Notes: generated by a model from the letters alone, not told the origin. Numbered from the stretch's first letter, positions 26,457 through 34,311 are shown. The stretch is 64,000 bases of DNA from Pseudomonas sp. JUb42 (GCF_024807945.1 NZ_JANUFD010000010.1:206251-270250); one strand, 5' to 3'. Numbers and translations are program-made.

Positions 26457-27797
26457 GTGCGTTCATTGTTCTGGCGAATCCTGGCCAGTTTCTGGCTGGC
26501 CATTGCCCTGGTGGCAGGTCTATCCATTCTGCTGGGGCATATGCTCAACCAGGACGCCTGGATTCTCAGCCGCCACCCGGGCCTCAACAATCTGCCGCAA
26601 ACCTGGTCCGAGCTTTACGAAAACCAGGGCGAAGCGGCATCCCAGGATTACCTGCAAGGCCTCAAGCGGCGTTATCACATCGATGTGCAGGTACTTAACG
26701 ACGCCGGTGAAGCGGTGGTCAGTGGGACTTTCCCGGCTCGCGCCGCCGCCTTCGAAGCTCGCCAGCACGATGATCCACGCCAGTTGCCCTGGCGGCGTCT
26801 GACCACCGAGTACACCAGCCCGAAAACCGGCGAAACCTATCTGCTGATCTATCGAATCCCTCACCCCGAACTCGACGCCTGGCACCGGCAAAGCCTGCTC
26901 TGGCCATTCAGCGCCCTGGGCATCGCCCTGGTGGTACTGACCCTGTTCAGCCTGTTGGTGACCCTGTCCATTACCCGCCCCCTCAGTCGCTTGCGGGGCG
27001 CAGTACATGATCTCGGGCTGACGGTTTATCAACAGAACAGCCTGGCGCAACTGGCCAACCGTCGCGACGAATTTGGCGTCCTGGCCACCGATTTCAACCG
27101 CATGGGCGCGCGCCTGCAAAGCCTGATCGGCAGTCAGCGCCAACTATTGCGTGATGTATCCCATGAACTGCGCTCGCCGCTGGCGCGACTACGGATCGCC
27201 CTCGCTCTGGCCGAGCGGGCGGAACCGGCAGAACGCGAGAAGCTATGGCCACGCCTGGCCCGGGATTGTGATCGTCTGGAAGCACTGATCAGCGAGATCC
27301 TCGCCCTGGCCCGTCTCGATGCCACGGTGGGTAATCCCGAGCCGGTGGATGTGCGCGGCATGCTTGAGCATTTGCAGGGCGAAGCGCAGTTCAACGATGA
27401 GGGGCAGGATATCCACGTCTATATCGAGGACAACCTGGTATTGCACGGCTGGCCGGACATGCTCGAACGCGCCATGGACAACCTGCTGCGCAACGCTCTG
27501 CGCTTCAACCCGCCGGGTGCTCGCATCGAAATGCAGGCCTGTCGCGTCGGCGACCGGGCGCAACTCAGCGTGCGCGACCACGGCCCCGGTGTGGCGCCGG
27601 AACATCTGGCGCAACTGGGTGAGCCGTTCTATCGCGCCCCGGACCAGACCGCGCCGGGCCATGGCCTCGGCCTGGCCATCGCCAAACGCGCGGCTGAACG
27701 CCATGGCGGTCATCTGACGCTGCAAAACCATCCCGAAGGCGGTTTCCTCGCATGCCTGGATCTGCCGTTGGAACCAGTGATGCCAACGGTGAATTGA
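26457..27797 (+). CDS. cpxS: CpxA-like (CpxS) sensor histidine kinase
   Basis: 446 aa from GTG at 26457 with a GAGG site. One helix at the N terminus, then a periplasmic sensor of about 120 residues, then a second helix (LWPFSALGIALVVLTLFSLL). HAMP follows (TRPLSRLRGAVHDLG), then the H-box DVSHELRSPLARLRIAL, N-box MDNLLRNALRFNP, and G boxes DHGPGV and GHGLGLAI. It senses envelope stress and phosphorylates the regulator encoded two genes upstream. Confidence 0.9.
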   Translation: MRSLFWRILASFWLAIALVAGLSILLGHMLNQDAWILSRHPGLNNLPQTWSELYENQGEAASQDYLQGLKRRYHIDVQVLNDAGEAVVSGTFPARAAAFEARQHDDPRQLPWRRLTTEYTSPKTGETYLLIYRIPHPELDAWHRQSLLWPFSALGIALVVLTLFSLLVTLSITRPLSRLRGAVHDLGLTVYQQNSLAQLANRRDEFGVLATDFNRMGARLQSLIGSQRQLLRDVSHELRSPLARLRIALALAERAEPAEREKLWPRLARDCDRLEALISEILALARLDATVGNPEPVDVRGMLEHLQGEAQFNDEGQDIHVYIEDNLVLHGWPDMLERAMDNLLRNALRFNPPGARIEMQACRVGDRAQLSVRDHGPGVAPEHLAQLGEPFYRAPDQTAPGHGLGLAIAKRAAERHGGHLTLQNHPEGGFLACLDLPLEPVMPTVN

Positions 27798-27799
27798 TA

Positions 27800-28360
27800 T
27801 CAGCCCTGCCAGGCGCTGACGACGGTTGCCACATCCACCTTGGGCGCTTCCCGAGGTGGATTCTGCGGCGTCCCCAGATAAAGAAACGCCACCACTTCTT
27901 CGTCTTCTTTCAGTCCCAGCCCTTTGGCCACGTGGCCCGCGTAGGCTAGCTCTCCAGTCCGCCAGACCGCACCGACACCCAAGGCATAAGCCGCCAGCAG
28001 TACGCCGTGGGCGGCACAGGCGGCCGTTAGCAGCTGCTCCTTCTTCGGCACTTTGAAGTGCTCCTGCAAGGACGCGATAACTACGACAACCAACGGTGCC
28101 CGCAGCGGACCCAGGCGCGCCTTGTCGAGCATCTGCTCGGTCACTTCGCCACCTCCCTGCTGCAGGGCTTGGGCAAGCAATTCGCCCATACGCTCACGGG
28201 CCAGACCTTCCACCGTCAGAAAACGATACGGACGCAACATGCCATGATCCGGCGCACGCAATGCCGCACCAAACAACACTTCGCGCTGCGCAGCATCCGG
28301 GGCCGGCTCGACCAGACGGGGCACCGAAACACGATTGAGCAAAACGTCGACAGCCTGCAT
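27800..28360 (-). CDS. YdjA-like nitroreductase family protein
   Basis: 186 aa. FMN-binding nitroreductase fold with the N-terminal RVSVPRLVEPAP, where the Arg-Xaa-Ser motif contacts FMN, and ALRAPDHGMLRPYRFLTV. The C-terminal AYALGVGAVWRTG and FLYLGTPQNPPRE match YdjA (about 183 aa), the smallest of the family. The ATG at 28360 with AGGAGA was chosen over one 10 codons upstream. The substrate is unknown. Convergent with the kinase gene, 2 bases apart. Confidence 0.87.
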   Translation of the reverse strand: MQAVDVLLNRVSVPRLVEPAPDAAQREVLFGAALRAPDHGMLRPYRFLTVEGLARERMGELLAQALQQGGGEVTEQMLDKARLGPLRAPLVVVVIASLQEHFKVPKKEQLLTAACAAHGVLLAAYALGVGAVWRTGELAYAGHVAKGLGLKEDEEVVAFLYLGTPQNPPREAPKVDVATVVSAWQG

Positions 28361-28436
28361 CGGCTTTCTCCTTGGAAAATGATTCAACATTCTAAAAGCA
28401 ATAACGTCTGGGCAAGGGAATTAGTTATCTAGGGGT

Positions 28437-28650
28437 CTGGACGAAAAGTCGGCGAGCGATGGTCAGGCAAGGCAAAAACAGGCGAGGAAGCGGAGTTTAG
28501 GCCCCTAAATGAGCATTATCCGCTACGCGCCCCCTTCGGGCCGTCCTTCGGACGTTCTCCTTTCAGTCGTCCGAGCCTGTTTTTAACGCAGCATGGTGCG
28601 CGTAGCGCCGAAGGCGCCCAGCCTGCAGCCACTTTTAGTCCGAGGCCGGC
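28437..28650. repeat. repeat-like intergenic element
   Basis: GC-rich stretch of about 210 bases with no frame of note. It includes the 15-mer AAAAGTCGGCGAGCG that occurs again at 36917-36931. Short inverted repeats include GGCCGTCC/GGACG and GCGCGTAGCG. It fills most of the 28361-28729 gap before trkH. I recall similar sequence as a dispersed intergenic repeat in fluorescens-group genomes. Confidence 0.5.
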
Positions 28651-28729
28651 TGGCTAATCGCCGTCGGTTTACACTCTAATAGGCGCAGGTAGAATGGCGC
28701 CCTTTCCTCACTCCAGTCAGAGCGACTTC

Positions 28730-30184
28730 ATGGCGTTGCCGACCCTTCGCATCATCGGTTTCATCATCGGCATCTTCCTGATCACCCTGGCCATCGCCAT
28801 GGTCGTGCCGATCGCCACCCTGGTGATCTTCGATCATCTGGACGACCTGCGCTCGTTTCTCTGGTCCAGCGTACTGACCTTCCTCGCCGGCATGGCGCTG
28901 ATCATCCCTGGCCGCCCGGAGCATGTGCATCTGCGCCCGCGGGACATGTACATGTTGACGGTGTCCAGTTGGATCGTGGTCTGCGTGTTCGCCGCCCTGC
29001 CGTTCCTGCTGACCCAGCACATGAGCTTCACCGACTCGTTTTTCGAAAGCATGTCGGGCATCACGGCCACCGGTTCTACGGTGATCAGCGGCCTGGACAG
29101 CATCTCGCCGGGCATCCTGATCTGGCGCTCGCTGTTGCACTGGCTGGGCGGCATCGGCTTTATCGGCATGGCGGTGGCGATTCTGCCACTGCTGCGTATC
29201 GGTGGCATGCGCCTGTTCCAGACTGAATCTTCCGACCGCTCGGAGAAGGTCATGCCGCGCTCGCACATGGTCGCCAAGTTCATTGTGTTGACTTATGTCG
29301 GTCTCACGGCACTGGGCAGCCTGGCGTTCTGGGCGGCGGGTATGAGCCTGTTCGACGCGATCAACCACGCCATGTCGGCCATTGCCACTGGCGGTTTCTC
29401 CACATCGGATCAGTCCCTGGCCAAATGGCCGCAACCGGCGGTGCATTGGGTGGCGATCGTGGTGATGATCCTCGGCAGCCTGCCGTTCACCCTGTACGTC
29501 GCCACGCTGCGGGGCAATCGCAAGGCATTGATTCGCGATGAACAAGTGCGCGGCCTGATCGGCCTGCTGCTGGCGACCTGGCTGGTAATGACCCTGTGGT
29601 ACTGGAGCACCACCGACCTGCCCTGGTACGACGCCTTGCGTCATGTCGCGCTGAACGTTACCTCGGTTGTGACCACCACCGGCTTCGCTCTGGGCGACTA
29701 CAGCCTGTGGGGCAATTTCGCCTTGATGTTCTTCTTCTACCTGGGCTTTATCGGCGGCTGCTCCGGCTCGACGGCTGGCGGAGTGAAGGTGTTTCGCTTC
29801 CAGGTGGCCTATATCCTGCTCAAGGCCAACCTCAATCAGCTGATTCACCCCCGCGCGGTGATCCGCCAGAACTACAACGGCCACCGTCTGGATGATGAAA
29901 TCGTCCGTTCGATCCTGACCTTTTCGTTCTTCTTCACCATCACCATCTGCGGTATCGCTTTGGCTTTGGCGTTGCTGGGTCTGGACTGGATGACCGCCCT
30001 GACCGGCGCAGCCAGCACCGTGTCCGGCGTCGGCCCCGGCCTGGGCGAGACGATCGGCCCGGCGGGCAACTTCTCAACGCTGCCGGACGCGGCCAAATGG
30101 ATACTGTCCGGCGGCATGCTGCTGGGGCGCCTGGAGATCATTACGGTGCTGGTGCTATGCGTACCGGCATTCTGGCGTCATTGA
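28730..30184 (+). CDS. trkH: TrkH potassium uptake protein
   Basis: 484 aa, the usual TrkH length, from the ATG at 28730 (MALPTLRIIGF). It has four pore-loop repeats with the filter glycines, for example SGITATGSTVISG, STGGFST-like IATGGFSTSDQ, VTTTGFALGDY and VSGVGPGLGE. It forms the inner-membrane K+ pore regulated by TrkA. In-frame codons from 28694 would add a non-family leader. Confidence 0.95.
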   Translation: MALPTLRIIGFIIGIFLITLAIAMVVPIATLVIFDHLDDLRSFLWSSVLTFLAGMALIIPGRPEHVHLRPRDMYMLTVSSWIVVCVFAALPFLLTQHMSFTDSFFESMSGITATGSTVISGLDSISPGILIWRSLLHWLGGIGFIGMAVAILPLLRIGGMRLFQTESSDRSEKVMPRSHMVAKFIVLTYVGLTALGSLAFWAAGMSLFDAINHAMSAIATGGFSTSDQSLAKWPQPAVHWVAIVVMILGSLPFTLYVATLRGNRKALIRDEQVRGLIGLLLATWLVMTLWYWSTTDLPWYDALRHVALNVTSVVTTTGFALGDYSLWGNFALMFFFYLGFIGGCSGSTAGGVKVFRFQVAYILLKANLNQLIHPRAVIRQNYNGHRLDDEIVRSILTFSFFFTITICGIALALALLGLDWMTALTGAASTVSGVGPGLGETIGPAGNFSTLPDAAKWILSGGMLLGRLEIITVLVLCVPAFWRH

Positions 30185-30270
30185 CAGCATGAATAGCCGA
30201 TAAAACCCATGGCGGCAGGGGGCCCGACGGCAATAGACTGAAAGCCTCGTCACTCTTTGCGGGAGTCACC

Positions 30271-30582
30271 ATGGACAACGTCAGACAGTTCAGCCGTTTT
30301 GCCGACTTCTACCCGTACTACCTGGCCGAACACAACAACAGCACCTGCAAGCGCCTGCATTTTATCGGCACCAGCCTGGTGATTTTCCTGTTGGCGTTCG
30401 GTATCGGCAGCGGCCGCTGGAGCCTGCTGTGGCTGGTGCCTCTGGCAGGTTACGGATTTGCCTGGGCCGGCCATTTCTTCTTCGAGAAGAATCGCCCGGC
30501 CACCTTTCAGCATCCGTTCTACAGCCTGCTGGGCGATTTCGTGATGTACCGCGATATTCTGCTGGGCAAAGTCAGTCTCTGA
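30271..30582 (+). CDS. DUF962/Mpo1-like membrane protein
   Basis: 103 aa. It has the family motifs YYLAEHNNSTCKRLHFIGT and GHFFFEKNRPATFQHP, with His clusters that bind Fe(II) in yeast Mpo1, a dioxygenase of fatty-acid alpha-oxidation. Two short hydrophobic hairpins are present. A GGGAG site precedes the ATG. The bacterial role is unproven. Confidence 0.88.
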   Translation: MDNVRQFSRFADFYPYYLAEHNNSTCKRLHFIGTSLVIFLLAFGIGSGRWSLLWLVPLAGYGFAWAGHFFFEKNRPATFQHPFYSLLGDFVMYRDILLGKVSL

Positions 30583-30588
30583 CCGGAG

Positions 30589-31416
30589 TCAGTTGACCGG
30601 CTCAGCCACTTCGGCCTGCTCTTCCTGCACGCGGGCCTTTTCGCGCTGATGGGCGTCGGCCAGACGGAACAGCTCGATGCTGCCGTCCAGATGCTCGATC
30701 AGCGCGGTGCAGGACTCGACCCAGTCGCCGCAGTTAAGGTATTCCACCCCGCCCACCTGACGAATCTCGGCATGGTGGATATGCCCACAGACCACGCCAT
30801 CCAGACCGCGCTTCACGCACTCATGGGCGATGGCTTCTTCGAAGTCGCTGATGAAACTGACCGCCGTCTTGACCTTATGCTTGAGGTACGCCGACAGCGA
30901 CCAGTAGCCATAGCCGTACTTGGCACGCCAGTGGTTGAGCCAGCGGTTGAGGGTCAGGGTGAACTCGTAGGCCGAATCGCCGAGGAAGGCCAGCCAGCGG
31001 TGATAGCGGGTGATCACATCGAACTGATCGCCGTGGATGACCAGCAGCTTGCGGCCATCGGCAGTCTGGTGAATGGCTTCGTCCACCAGCTGGATATTGC
31101 CCAGGATCAGCTTGGAGTAGCGACGCAGGAATTCATCGTGGTTACCGGTGACGTAGATCACCTCGGTGCCGCGCTTGCTCATGGTCAGCAGGCGGCGAAT
31201 CACGTTGGTATGGGCCTGGGGCCAGTACATGCCGCTGCGCAGTTTCCAGCCGTCGATGATGTCTCCGACCAGATAGACCTTGTCTGCCTGATAGCCCTTG
31301 AGAAAGGTCGAAAGATGCTCGGCCTGGCAATCGCGAGTGCCCAGGTGAACATCGGAAATCCATAAGGTCCGCACATGTTGCTTGCGGCTGGGTTTGGCGA
31401 GCTGGGCACTGGTCAT
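30589..31416 (-). CDS. LpxH-like calcineurin-type phosphoesterase
   Basis: 275 aa. Metallophosphoesterase motifs are LWISDVHLGTRDC, VGDIIDGWKL, YVTGNHDEFLR, IHGDQFD and CGHIHHAEI. It resembles UDP-2,3-diacylglucosamine hydrolases but is longer and belongs to the second, LpxH-like group that occurs beside true LpxH. The start ATG at 31416 follows GGAGG. It is convergent with the DUF962 gene. The substrate is not known. Confidence 0.87.
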   Translation of the reverse strand: MTSAQLAKPSRKQHVRTLWISDVHLGTRDCQAEHLSTFLKGYQADKVYLVGDIIDGWKLRSGMYWPQAHTNVIRRLLTMSKRGTEVIYVTGNHDEFLRRYSKLILGNIQLVDEAIHQTADGRKLLVIHGDQFDVITRYHRWLAFLGDSAYEFTLTLNRWLNHWRAKYGYGYWSLSAYLKHKVKTAVSFISDFEEAIAHECVKRGLDGVVCGHIHHAEIRQVGGVEYLNCGDWVESCTALIEHLDGSIELFRLADAHQREKARVQEEQAEVAEPVN

Positions 31417-31800
31417 GGTCGTCAACCTCCGACTGGGTTTTGACGATAGTGCGTGCTGCCGGTTAATTGAAAATGACGATGGCGTGGCAATGTTGTGACA
31501 GGCAGGCCCTGCCCCGTGCGCAGCGGTAGGAGCCAACTCGTTGGCGAGGCAGACAACACAGTGAATCAGGCACGCCGCCTCGCGAACAAGTTCGCTCCTA
31601 CCGGTCCCATTAACTGACTGGCAAGGATTTGATTTCAGGCATGAGGCCAGGGGCTGGTTGTAAGTTCTGATGAACACTGAAGTAGGTCATTTCCGAAAGT
31701 TCTGTGGTCAAGCCGTTTTCAACGTTCTGTCTAATGACTCTGCCTACAACAACTATTTATCGTCCGCCCTCATGTTTTGAGGACCAAGGACGTTGCATTC
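31417..31800. other. intergenic region upstream of the toxin-like gene
   Basis: 384 bases. It holds a REP doublet at 31525-31602, then about 200 bases of lower GC that should carry the promoter of the toxin gene. I see no gene. An AAGGA lies 11 bases before the toxin ATG. Confidence 0.5.
31525..31602. repeat. REP doublet
   Basis: GGTAGGAGCCAACTCGTTGG at 31525 and CCTCGCGAACAAGTTCGCTC within 31578-31602 form an imperfect inverted pair; both ends read GGTAGGAGC/GCTCCTACC. Confidence 0.8.
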
Positions 31801-32772
31801 ATGACTCGCGCCTATGCGTTTATCACCGATCAGGTACAGATCTACTCCTGGTACCGGGACCAACTAACCAGCCCGGCCGCCCGGAACAAGTTCGACCGTC
31901 TTAATCATGGCTATCACCATAACGATCCTGTTTTCCCCGGACAGGTGCTGATCTACGGCGATGATTCATCCAGCCAATGCACTTATGAGGAAGACCAGAT
32001 GAGCTGGCAGGCTCGGGACGTTCGCAGCGCTTTTATCGGAAGCAGCTTTACCGTCCAGCGCGGGTTGATGGAGAACTTCGATGTCCTTCAAGATATCCTG
32101 ACGTACGGCTCCATCGGGGTTGGCAGCGTTACCGGTGCCTGGAAGAACCACCTCAAGCAGGTTGAAACCACCCTCAATGAGATCAATAGCGCCTATCAGA
32201 GTTGGCGCTCGGGTGCGCTCAACAAAGACCAGTTCATTGCCCGACGTCAGGCGCTTTTTGCAGCGCTGGACGACCAACTGCGCGGCATCGGCCGCTGGGG
32301 CACGGGCCTTAAAAAGAACTCGACCATCAAGAAAATGTTCGGCTATTCCAGCAAGCGTTTTCTGCATACCGGCGAGCTGCGGGCTTATGCACAGCAGGTG
32401 AAACGTATTGGCTCAATGGCGCGCGCGCTGAGTAATGGAACCTTTGTGGGTGTCACACTGGATATCGGCGCGGGGGCACTGGAAATTGAAGAAGCATGCT
32501 CGACCGGGCGCGAGGAGCAATGCACCAAAGCCAAGTTTGTGGAAGTGGGAAAGATGGTGGCAGGGATCCCTTCAGCCATGGTTGGGGGGAGGGTTGGTTT
32601 GAAAGCCAGTGCGAGTCTGTGTTTCAAACTGGTGGGGCCGTCAAGAGGGGGAAGTCTGTTGGCCTGCGGTATTGCAGGAGGTGCTATTGGGGCATGGGCG
32701 GCAGGCAAGGGAGGTTCGGCTGCTGGCGAGTATGTAAGCACGCTGCTTTACGAGCTGAAAGGCAATGACTGA
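31801..32772 (+). CDS. putative membrane-acting toxin with LysM-like N terminus
   Basis: 323 aa, not a family I can name. Residues about 9-51 (YSWYRDQLTSPAARNKFDRL; NDPVFPGQVLIYGDD) look LysM-like. Residues about 85-205 are charged helices. The last about 115 residues are Gly/Ala-rich and hydrophobic (VAGIPSAMVGGRVGLKAS; LACGIAGGAIGAWAAGKGG), like glycine-zipper or pore-forming domains. It is followed, with an 8-base overlap, by two small membrane proteins that look like immunity proteins. The ATG at 31801 was preferred to a TTG at 31777. By inference it is a bacteriocin or T6SS-type effector, but no secretion gene is adjacent. Confidence 0.6.
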   Translation: MTRAYAFITDQVQIYSWYRDQLTSPAARNKFDRLNHGYHHNDPVFPGQVLIYGDDSSSQCTYEEDQMSWQARDVRSAFIGSSFTVQRGLMENFDVLQDILTYGSIGVGSVTGAWKNHLKQVETTLNEINSAYQSWRSGALNKDQFIARRQALFAALDDQLRGIGRWGTGLKKNSTIKKMFGYSSKRFLHTGELRAYAQQVKRIGSMARALSNGTFVGVTLDIGAGALEIEEACSTGREEQCTKAKFVEVGKMVAGIPSAMVGGRVGLKASASLCFKLVGPSRGGSLLACGIAGGAIGAWAAGKGGSAAGEYVSTLLYELKGND

Positions 32773-33139
32773 CGGGATTCTGGGATGGCTGATTGTGATC
32801 TCGACCATCGTGATAATCCTTGTTTTTTTCGCAATCCTTTACGCCGAGCACTACATCCTGCCGAAGGTTGAAGCCCAGTTGAGGAACTGCAAAATCGTGA
32901 CTGATGCCATAGCGTTCTGGGGAACCACCGGTTTGGCTGGCAGAGGCTATCGGTACGCCATGGTCAACTTCGCTCTCACTTCGACAAAAAGCTTGAGCGA
33001 AAAAGGCATGGTGGATATCGATGAGGTCAATAGCGTGTCATTGAGCCATCGACGATGGATCTGCATTCCCATGCATGTGTTTTGCGTGAGCATGGGGACT
33101 GCCATGATCTGCCTGGCGCTGTTGGGGAAACTCTGGTGA
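32765..33139 (+). CDS. candidate immunity protein, copy 1 (two-helix membrane protein)
   Basis: 124 aa. N-terminal helix at residues about 5-27 (ILGWLIVISTIVIILVFF), a cytoplasmic or periplasmic loop with conserved CKIVTDAIAFWG, and a second helix at about 100-122 (CIPMHVFCVSMGTAMI). The start overlaps the toxin stop by 8 bases, so they are coupled. A membrane immunity protein suits a pore-forming partner. No named domain recognised. Confidence 0.6.
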   Translation: MTDGILGWLIVISTIVIILVFFAILYAEHYILPKVEAQLRNCKIVTDAIAFWGTTGLAGRGYRYAMVNFALTSTKSLSEKGMVDIDEVNSVSLSHRRWICIPMHVFCVSMGTAMICLALLGKLW

Positions 33140-33201
33140 ACGAGCTGGTCATCGAGTTTGACGTGGGAACGCCGTGTTACGAGTTGACCGGCAATGAATG
33201 A
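33136..33201 (+). pseudogene. remnant of toxin 3' end ahead of immunity copy 2
   Basis: A 21-codon frame ends CYELTGNE-stop and overlaps immunity copy 2 exactly as the toxin (LYELKGND-stop) overlaps copy 1. The nucleotides TTACGAG.TGA..GGCAATGA.TGACGGGATTCTGGG are shared by both junctions. The upstream residues differ from the toxin, so it may be a diverged or different toxin tip. No protein function is expected. Confidence 0.55.
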
Positions 33202-33568
33202 CGGGATTCTGGGGTGGCTGATTGTGATCTCGACCATCGTCATAATCCTTGATTTTTTCGCAACCCTTTACGTCAAGCTCTACATCCTGCCCAAGGTTGA
33301 AGCCCAGCTGAAAAACTGCAAAATCGTGACTGATGCCGTAGCGTTCTGGGGAACCAGCAGCCTGGCTGGCAAAAGCTATCGATACGCCATGGTCAACTTT
33401 GCGCTCACCTCGGCAAAAAGTTTGAGCAAAAAAGGCCTGGTGGATATGGATGAGGTCAATAGCGTCTCATTGAGCCATCGACGATGGATCTGCATTCCCA
33501 TGCACGTGTTTTGCGTGAGCATGGGGACTGCAATGATCAGCCTGGCGCTGCTGGGAAAACTCTGGTGA
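33194..33568 (+). CDS. candidate immunity protein, copy 2
   Basis: 124 aa, 107 of them identical to copy 1 by my alignment (17 differences, no gaps). Changes cluster in the first helix and early loop (VFFAILYAEH to DFFATLYVKL), including a Val to Asp in the helix, while residues 86-115 are unchanged. This pattern suggests duplication followed by divergence at the toxin-contact face. Confidence 0.6.
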   Translation: MNDGILGWLIVISTIVIILDFFATLYVKLYILPKVEAQLKNCKIVTDAVAFWGTSSLAGKSYRYAMVNFALTSAKSLSKKGLVDMDEVNSVSLSHRRWICIPMHVFCVSMGTAMISLALLGKLW

Positions 33569-33598
33569 GCCCGGAGATCGGGGTAAAACTTCCCGACT

Positions 33599-33608
33599 CC
33601 CCCCCCCC
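33599..33608. repeat. run of ten C
   Basis: Homopolymer 31 bases after immunity copy 2, outside any gene I call. A site of easy slippage or sequencing error. Confidence 0.8.
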
Positions 33609-33699
33609 ATAGCCAGACGTATCTCTTTCTTTTGAATGAAATTTCCGAGAAAATCCAGACCCCTTGTGCCACGGAATTCAGCTCTCTACTCTTGCGCGG

Positions 33700-33915
33700 T
33701 CGCTGCAAAATCAGCGATCAGATTTGGTAGATCTGAGGTTCTATCGGCGCAAGGCGCCACGTTAAACAGACCGTTTTCGATGGTCTCTGTTTTGGTGGCC
33801 GTGCGCATGTCGCCTTCGGGCGAGCCGGGTGCCGATAGCCGGTTCTACCAACCTGCGTACGGCCGCCTCCCTGTCGTTGGTAGCGATCGGATGGCGGCTC
33901 CATGAGTTCTATCGG
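33700..33915 (+). ncRNA. candidate structured leader RNA upstream of the DUF3077/DUF6124-like gene
   Basis: At least six helices can be read. They are TCGCTG/CAGCGA (33700-33717); GGCGC/GCGCC (33746-33758); AGACC/GGTCT (33768-33786); TCGCC-TTCG-GGCGA (33810-33823, a UUCG tetraloop); and a long domain GAGCCG/CGGCTC (33822/33900) containing CCGAT/ATCGG (33832/33890) and CTACCAAC/GTTGGTAG (33845/33883). GTTCTATCGG occurs on both sides (33738-33747, 33906-33915); the second copy runs into the ribosome site of the next gene. It could be a cis-regulator, a small RNA or a DNA repeat. Small frames on both strands here look like shadows. Confidence 0.5.
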
Positions 33916-33926
33916 AGTTTTATCCA

Positions 33927-34145
33927 ATGAAAATCATTACCCCCGACCCACCCTTGATCATCGCCCATCCATCGCTCAGCAAGGCCCACGCCATGAACCA
34001 CGCCTCGGACATGCTGCGCTGTGTCCAGGTCGCCGCCGATGAATTTGGTGAAAGCCTGGATGGTCCTGCGCGGCAGAAAATGCTCTGCATTCTCCACCAG
34101 ATAGAGATGATTTCCGCGATGGTGGATCACTCGCTGAGTGTCTGA
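33927..34145 (+). CDS. small DUF3077/DUF6124-like protein
   Basis: 72 aa, MKIITPDPPLIIAHPSLSK with a helical C-terminal part (MNHASDMLRCVQVAADEFGE; LHQIEMISAMVDHSL). This pattern is seen in the many small DUF3077/DUF6124 proteins of fluorescens-group Pseudomonas, function unknown. A GGAG site within the repeat GTTCTATCGGAG lies 9 bases before the ATG. It is preceded by the structured leader. Confidence 0.65.
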   Translation: MKIITPDPPLIIAHPSLSKAHAMNHASDMLRCVQVAADEFGESLDGPARQKMLCILHQIEMISAMVDHSLSV

Positions 34146-34209
34146 AGCAGCGCGTATTAGCGGGGATGGCGCCGGGCCCGGCGCCGTCTCACAGCAAACA
34201 CAAGACTCT

Positions 34210-34299
34210 GTGGGACCGGCTTCAGCCGGGAATGCATTGGCAAGGCCGATACATTTCTATCGCCTGCTCCATTGCCTTCCCGGCTAAAGCCGGTCCCAC
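34210..34299. repeat. REP pair
   Basis: GTGGGACCGGCTTCAGCCGGG (34210-34230) and CCCGGCTAAAGCCGGTCCCAC (34279-34299), inverted with one mismatch. It lies between the convergent small protein and the Rdx-family gene. Confidence 0.88.
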
Positions 34300-34311
34300 C
34301 AAAAACATTTG

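Noticed and set aside
28437..28650. Insertion sequence remnant
   Set aside because: No transposase fragment or terminal inverted repeats with target duplication could be seen; called only as a repeat-like element.
33636..33927. Small frames on both strands over the structured leader (89 and 69 codons)
   Set aside because: They coincide with paired stems, have no ribosome site and no recognisable protein features. The RNA structure explains the open frames better.
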